This document shows, piece by piece, positions 59,256 through 64,000 of a stretch of 64,000 nucleotides of DNA; the stretch's first letter is position 1; each line of letters begins with the position of its first letter. The notes below the pieces were generated by a model that was not told where the DNA came from, searched no databases, and saw only the letters and a list, made by a program, of their open reading frames with translations. This stretch comes from Poseidonibacter ostreae. Its GTDB lineage: Bacteria > Campylobacterota > Campylobacteria > Campylobacterales > Arcobacteraceae. The DNA lies in assembly GCF_009208055.1 (NCBI RefSeq), contig NZ_WFKI01000006.1, positions 1-64,000 of the forward strand. The letters are read 5' to 3'. The translations under genes were made by a program, and so were the position numbers.

Positions 59256-61230
59256 AATTATCTCCCTTTATAAAGTGTGTTAACTTTGGATCAGCAATTG
59301 GTTCTGAGAAGTAATAGCCTTGTGAGAAATCAACTCCTAACTCTTTAGTTAATTCAAAAATCTCTTTATTCTCAACATATTCAGCAATAGTTTGTAAATT
59401 TAAATTTTTTGCAAACTCAACGATTGTTTTAGTAATCTTATATGAGTTTTCATCAGTTGCAATATTTTTAATTAAAGAGGCATCAATTTTTAAGTAATCA
59501 ACATTCATTTTTAATAAGTGCTCAAAGTTTGAATATCCTGAACCAAAGTCATCAATTGCAACCTTACATCCTAAAGTTTTAATCTCATCAATAAAGGAAA
59601 TTAGTAAACTGTAGTTTTTAACATTTTCATCTTCAAGTATTTCAAAAACTACTTTTTTAGCTATATCATATTCTGCTAACATCTCTTTAATAAATACTAA
59701 AAATTCTGGATCTTCAATATCTTCATATGAAATATTAACTGAAAATTCAAAAGGTAAATGTTCGAATTTTTTGAAAGATTTTTCTATAACAATTTTTGTT
59801 AATTTTGTATATTGATTAGATCTTTTTGATATATCTAAAAAGAAAAATGGTGCTACAACTTTTCCATCCTCATCTATTAATCTTACTAAACACTCATATT
59901 TATCAACTTTTAGCGTCTTATTATTTATCAAAGGTTGGAAATATACCTCAATATTATCCTTAACAAATGCAGATTTTAGCTTTTTTGTCCATAGCATATT
60001 ATTTTCATACTCTTGAAACTTATCTAGCTCATCATAGAAAATCATATAATCTTTGTGGTCTTTTTTAGCAGATTGTAAAGCAATATCAGCAGTAATTAGT
60101 TTATTGTTTTTATGAGAGAAAGACATACCAGCAGTTAATCTAACATCAATTTCATATTGATCAAAATTAAATACTGTTTTATAAGAAGTTTCTAATATTT
60201 TTTCTATTGTTTTTAAAAACTCTTCTTTATTGTTTTTTGTATTTGTAATACAATATGTATCAGATGGAAATTTATATAGTTTTAAATTTGAATACTCTTG
60301 CATATGCCTTTTTATAAGCTTTCCAAGTTCAATTAAAATTAAATCTCCAGCTTTATGACCATAAAAGTCATTTATCTCTTTAAAAGAGTTTATATCCAAT
60401 ATACATATTGAAGCTAGTATTAAATTCTTGTCATTTTGAAGCTCTTTAATTAACATTGACCTATTAGGTAAATCTGTTAAGTTATCTGTATAAAGAAGTC
60501 TATACAACTCTTTTTTGTGTTTTATTTCATGACTTATATCATTTAAAAGTATTATATCTGTGTTATTGTGAGTTAATGAAATTTTTTGTAATGCAAAAAA
60601 ACTATTTTCATTTTCTTGATTTTCAATACATACATTTAAAGTTTGTAAAGAGCACTGTTCTAACCAGTTATTATTTAAATTAGTAAAACAGTTTTCATGT
60701 TCTATAAAGATGTTACCAATATCATTATATTTTTGATTAATCATATCTAAAGAGCTACAGTTTGTTAATTTATAAAAGTAGTCATTTGCAAAAAGTACTT
60801 TATTTCCATCTGTAGAAAAAATTGGATTTGTAATATTATTAATAATAGAGTTTGAAACTTCTTGTTCTTGCTTATAAATTATATCTTGTTTTAAGATATT
60901 TGTATATTCTTCTATTTTATATAATAATTCTGTATCATTTATTGGCTTATATACATAATCAATATATTTTGAATTTTTATTTAAATCAATGTTTTTATCT
61001 ATTAATAAAATTACATAAATATTATTTTTCATACTATAGTTTACTATTTCGTTATAATTATCTAAATCTGTGTTTAGAACTATCAAGTCTAAATTTTCTA
61101 TATCTTTTATTATTTTATCAGAGTCTATAGAAAAATTAATTGTTATATTTTTTAGTTTTTCATTTGAATAGCTTGTAAAATCATTCAAAGAGCTATAGTC
61201 TTCATCAGCTATTAATACATCAAAACGCAT
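59248..61230 (-). CDS. Receiver-like/PAS/degenerate GGDEF/EAL protein
   Basis: The 660-residue protein has a weak N-terminal receiver (LIADED, then LIVLNTDLD), a PAS-like segment (about 125-225) and a GGDEF fold. The active-site signature of the latter has become FPSDTY, so cyclase activity is unlikely. An EAL domain (about 415-655) contains YECLVRLID (ECL replaces EAL, the glutamate kept), SFSVNISYEDI, VAIDDFGSGYSNFEHL and a KLGVDFSQGYYF end. Phosphodiesterase activity is plausible. The cotranscribed GGDEF protein would oppose it. Confidence 0.85.
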   Translation of the reverse strand: MRFDVLIADEDYSSLNDFTSYSNEKLKNITINFSIDSDKIIKDIENLDLIVLNTDLDNYNEIVNYSMKNNIYVILLIDKNIDLNKNSKYIDYVYKPINDTELLYKIEEYTNILKQDIIYKQEQEVSNSIINNITNPIFSTDGNKVLFANDYFYKLTNCSSLDMINQKYNDIGNIFIEHENCFTNLNNNWLEQCSLQTLNVCIENQENENSFFALQKISLTHNNTDIILLNDISHEIKHKKELYRLLYTDNLTDLPNRSMLIKELQNDKNLILASICILDINSFKEINDFYGHKAGDLILIELGKLIKRHMQEYSNLKLYKFPSDTYCITNTKNNKEEFLKTIEKILETSYKTVFNFDQYEIDVRLTAGMSFSHKNNKLITADIALQSAKKDHKDYMIFYDELDKFQEYENNMLWTKKLKSAFVKDNIEVYFQPLINNKTLKVDKYECLVRLIDEDGKVVAPFFFLDISKRSNQYTKLTKIVIEKSFKKFEHLPFEFSVNISYEDIEDPEFLVFIKEMLAEYDIAKKVVFEILEDENVKNYSLLISFIDEIKTLGCKVAIDDFGSGYSNFEHLLKMNVDYLKIDASLIKNIATDENSYKITKTIVEFAKNLNLQTIAEYVENKEIFELTKELGVDFSQGYYFSEPIADPKLTHFIKGDNYE

Positions 61231-61299
61231 TTATTACCTTAATTATTTGTTATTTATAGATATAGTTTTACATAAATTTGCTTAAAATTAGTTGCTATA

Positions 61300-61345
61300 A
61301 AATATGTAGAGCTACATATTTAATAAATAAATTATTTATTAAATA
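61300..61345. terminator. AT-rich overlapping hairpins after kdsB
   Basis: Two alternative stems overlap. The first, AAATATGTAG/CTACATATTT, has arms at 61300-61309 and 61312-61321. The second, TATTTAATAAAT and its complement, has arms at 61317-61328 and 61334-61345. Both lie at the kdsB 3' end. AT-only hairpins occur by chance in this genome, so confidence is low. Confidence 0.35.
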
Positions 61346-62057
61346 TTTTTAAAGCATTATTTAAATCTTCTTGAGTGTCAATTCCAAAAGATTTAGATTC
61401 TACTTTTACCATTGCAACTTTATATCCATTATCAATTGCTCTTAATTGTTCTAGTTTTTCAATGTTTTCTAATTTTGAAGCCTTTAAAGAACAAAATTTA
61501 TTTAAAGATTTTTTTGTAAAACCATAAATTCCTAAATGTCCATTGTATAAAGAGTCCTCATAATGGTCTCTATGATAAGGAACTTTTGCCCGTGAGAAGT
61601 AAATTGCATTTGAATCTTCATCTAATATTACTTTTACATGATTTGGATCATCTGCTAATTCTGAAGAAATTTTCTTATGACAAGATACTATCATTGTTTC
61701 TTCATCATTTTCTTTTACTTTTTTCACACGATCAATTACAGCTTGAACAACTTGTGTTTCAATAAAAGGTTCATCAGCTTGTACATTTACAATTATTTCA
61801 TTTTCATCTAAATTTAGCTTATTAACAGCCTCATTTATTCTATCTGTTCCACTATTATGTTCACTTGATGTCATAACAGCATCAAAGCCATGTTCTTTTG
61901 CTAAATCTATTACTTCTTGTGAATCTGTTGCAATTACAACTTTATCTAAAGAGCTTACTTGTTTTGCAGTTTTTATTACCATTGGTAAACCTAAAATATC
62001 AACTAATATTTTATTTGCAAATCTACTTGAATTTAATCTTGCTGGGATAATAATCAT
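61332..62057 (-). CDS. kdsB: 3-deoxy-manno-octulosonate cytidylyltransferase
   Basis: This 241-residue CMP-KDO synthetase activates KDO for LPS inner core assembly. It starts with IIPARLNSSRFANKIL, the CTP-binding loop, and has VVIATDS, then MTSSEHNSGTDRI and VNVQADEPFI. Later it shows VPYHRDHYE and HLGIYGFTKKSL. All are family landmarks. It is divergent from polA, with 89 bases between them. Confidence 0.94.
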   Translation of the reverse strand: MIIIPARLNSSRFANKILVDILGLPMVIKTAKQVSSLDKVVIATDSQEVIDLAKEHGFDAVMTSSEHNSGTDRINEAVNKLNLDENEIIVNVQADEPFIETQVVQAVIDRVKKVKENDEETMIVSCHKKISSELADDPNHVKVILDEDSNAIYFSRAKVPYHRDHYEDSLYNGHLGIYGFTKKSLNKFCSLKASKLENIEKLEQLRAIDNGYKVAMVKVESKSFGIDTQEDLNNALKIFNK

Positions 62058-62146
62058 TATATATATTCCTTAGGTTATCAAACCTTGTTTTTAGTCATAT
62101 TATTATATTATAAAATCTTTAAAGAAGAATATGAAAGAAGAATTTT

Positions 62147-64000
62147 ATGAAAAAAACTATTACTGTTATTGATACCTTTGGCTTCTTATTTAGAAGTTTT
62201 TATGCCTTACCACCTTTAAAATCAAAAGATGGCTTCCCAACTGGACTTTTAACTGGATTTATGAATTTTATTTCAAATGTAGGAAAAGATTTCCAAACTG
62301 ATTACATTGTATTTGCTCTTGATGCAAAAGGTCCTACATTTAGAAGTGATATATATACTGAATACAAATCTCATAGACCTGATGTGCCAGAAGATTTATT
62401 AAAACAACTTCCAATTGCTATTGATTGGATTGAAAAAATGGATTTTAAAACTGCAATTAGAACTGGTTTTGAAGCTGATGATATAGTTGCTTCAATTGCT
62501 AAAGATGCAAAAGAAAAAGGTTTAGAAGTTAGAATTGTTTCTCATGATAAAGATTTATATCAATTAATCGAAGAAGATATTTATTTATTTGACCCAATTA
62601 AAAAAAGTGTAATTGATGAAAAAACATGTTTTGACAAATATGGTGTTTATCCAAAACAATTTACAGATTATCAATCATTATTAGGTGATAGTGCTGATAA
62701 TGTTCCAGGAGTTAAAGGAGTAGGGGCTAAAACTGCTCAAGCTTTAATTGAACAATTTAATGACTTAGATAATATTTATGCAAATATTGACAATATTGAA
62801 AAGAAAAGATGGCAAACACTTTTAACTGAGGGTAAAGAGCTAGCTTATATTTCAAAAGAATTAGTAACTTTATCAAAAGATTGTCACTGTATTGATAATT
62901 TAGAAGAGTTTCATTTACCTGTAGAAAATCCAATACTAAGAATTTCTGATACTTTAATGGAGTATGGATTAAATAGGGTAATTGAAAGAGTTAATAAAGA
63001 TGGATTAAACTACAAAACAGAACTTCCTAAACCAAAAGTTGAGTTAAAAACTGAATATATTTTATTAAATGATGAAAAAGAGTTATTTAAGGTATTAAAC
63101 CAAATTCCAAAAGATTCAATTGTAGCTTTTGATACAGAAACGACAAGTGTAGATACTATAAATGCACAAATTGTAGGTTTCTCTTTTTCTTATGAAGAAA
63201 CAAAAGCATATTATGCACCAATTTCTCACTTTTACTTAGGAGCTCCAGAGCAAATATCAATAGATGCTGCTAAAAAAGCAATAAATATATTAAATGGATT
63301 TAAATTAGTTCTTCAAAACTTCAAATATGATTATGAAATCATAAAATTTAATTTAGATATTGAACTAAAATTATATGCTGATACTATGATTTTAGCTTGG
63401 CTTTTAAATACAAGTCAAAGAGTAGGTTTAGACTTTCAAATAGAAAAATATTTTGACCACAAAATGATAGCCTTTAAAGATGTAGTAAAAAAAGGTGAAA
63501 ACTTTTCTAATGTAGAAGTAAGTAAAGCTTGTGAATATGCTGCAGAAGATGCATTAATGACATTAAAACTTTACAATAAACTTTTAGAAGAATTTAATGA
63601 AGAAGAAAACAAAATTTTATTAGATTTAGCAAAAAATGTAGAGTTTGATTTTATTTATGTATTAGCAAATATGTTTGAAAAGGGTATTAAAATTGATGTT
63701 AATAAACTAGAAGAGCTAAAAATATCAAATAATAAAACTATTCAAGAGTTAATATCAAAAATATATGAAGCAGCAGGAACTGAGTTTAATATTAATTCAC
63801 CTAAACAATTAGGTGTAGTTTTATTTGAACAGTTAAAACTACCACCATCAAAGAAAACAAAAACAGGATATAGTACAAATGAAGTTGTATTACACAAATT
63901 ATATGACTCTCATGAAATTATTCCTTTATTACTAAAGTATAGAGAAGCTTTTAAACTACAATCAACATATATAGAGCCATTATTAGAGTTAGGACTTAAA
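62147..64000 (+). CDS. polA: DNA polymerase I (5' part, runs off the window)
   Basis: Reading from the ATG at 62147 the frame is open for 618 codons to the right edge, so the gene is truncated by the window. The N-terminal 5' nuclease (about 1-290) has VIDTFGFLFRSFYALPPL, FALDAKGPTFRS and GFEADDIVASIA, with DSADNVPGVKGVGAKTA. The 3'-5' exonuclease domain retains its catalytic residues: FDTETTS (Asp329, Glu331), LQNFKYD, and CEYAAEDA. The polymerase domain begins near the edge with DFIYVLANMF and an ILKIDVNKL-like lead-in. Proofreading appears intact. Confidence 0.93.
   Translation, partial: MKKTITVIDTFGFLFRSFYALPPLKSKDGFPTGLLTGFMNFISNVGKDFQTDYIVFALDAKGPTFRSDIYTEYKSHRPDVPEDLLKQLPIAIDWIEKMDFKTAIRTGFEADDIVASIAKDAKEKGLEVRIVSHDKDLYQLIEEDIYLFDPIKKSVIDEKTCFDKYGVYPKQFTDYQSLLGDSADNVPGVKGVGAKTAQALIEQFNDLDNIYANIDNIEKKRWQTLLTEGKELAYISKELVTLSKDCHCIDNLEEFHLPVENPILRISDTLMEYGLNRVIERVNKDGLNYKTELPKPKVELKTEYILLNDEKELFKVLNQIPKDSIVAFDTETTSVDTINAQIVGFSFSYEETKAYYAPISHFYLGAPEQISIDAAKKAINILNGFKLVLQNFKYDYEIIKFNLDIELKLYADTMILAWLLNTSQRVGLDFQIEKYFDHKMIAFKDVVKKGENFSNVEVSKACEYAAEDALMTLKLYNKLLEEFNEEENKILLDLAKNVEFDFIYVLANMFEKGIKIDVNKLEELKISNNKTIQELISKIYEAAGTEFNINSPKQLGVVLFEQLKLPPSKKTKTGYSTNEVVLHKLYDSHEIIPLLLKYREAFKLQSTYIEPLLELGLK

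Overview
The window is an AT-rich bacterial chromosome segment with no tRNA or rRNA gene that I could see. Its content points to a free-living Campylobacterota species of the Arcobacter group. The evidence is a fused CcsBA cytochrome c maturation protein, histidine kinases with the IAHQW(R/K)QPL H-box common in that phylum, CmoB, an all-alpha dUTPase, many TTG starts, promoters with a TATAAT -10 box and little -35 signal, and c-di-GMP genes among housekeeping genes. The species assignment is inference from gene content.

Layout. 1-1105: dapE. 1106-6727: an accessory block with a SatD/DUF3307-like pair behind 28-bp tandem repeats, the decayed relic of a hip module, a short DUF2326-like ATPase, an intact hipA-hipB-third-gene module with its own operator-promoter, and a PD-(D/E)XK-like protein. 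6728-12555: a CBS protein, a DMT exporter, YjdM/PhnA, an aldo/keto reductase, an effector-binding protein, a DsbC-like protein, an AEC carrier and a nitroreductase. 12566-16433: a six-gene molybdate operon, modE-modA-TOBE-modB-DsrE-modC, behind a ModE-like palindrome. 16568-29284: a leucine-rich-like repeat protein, an ABC-F ATPase, a thioesterase, ligA, a methyltransferase, small membrane proteins, a response regulator, a receiver-kinase hybrid and pepD. 29318-36710: ccsBA, cmoB, two tandem degenerate GGDEF proteins, an MBL hydrolase and a DUF455 ferritin-like protein.

36907-47302: a repeat lipoprotein, trpB, a frame-shifted ABC-type binding protein coupled to a CHASE-GGDEF-EAL protein, dnaJ, recR, a Cys-rich mini-protein, a PAS kinase and an HTH-dUTPase fusion. 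47344-53997: a tight minus-strand operon of M20 peptidase, ATP-grasp ligase, ATP-grasp/helix-hairpin-helix fusion, M14 carboxypeptidase and gamma-carbonic anhydrase-like protein. I consider this the best candidate for an undescribed system. 54235-64000: argG, an S4 protein, trpD, tsaE, lptB, two c-di-GMP signalling proteins, kdsB, and polA running off the right edge.

How the genes connect. The mod operon imports molybdate and senses it through ModE and TOBE domains. CcsBA and the DsbC-like protein act in the periplasm on cytochromes and thiols. At least five GGDEF or EAL proteins and three receiver or kinase proteins give a dense signalling layer. The hip module is probably autoregulated, and its relic suggests repeated acquisition or duplication at this site. 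In the ligase/peptidase operon, two ATP-grasp enzymes could build amide bonds that the M20 and M14 peptidases trim. That role is inferred from family chemistry and operon structure only.
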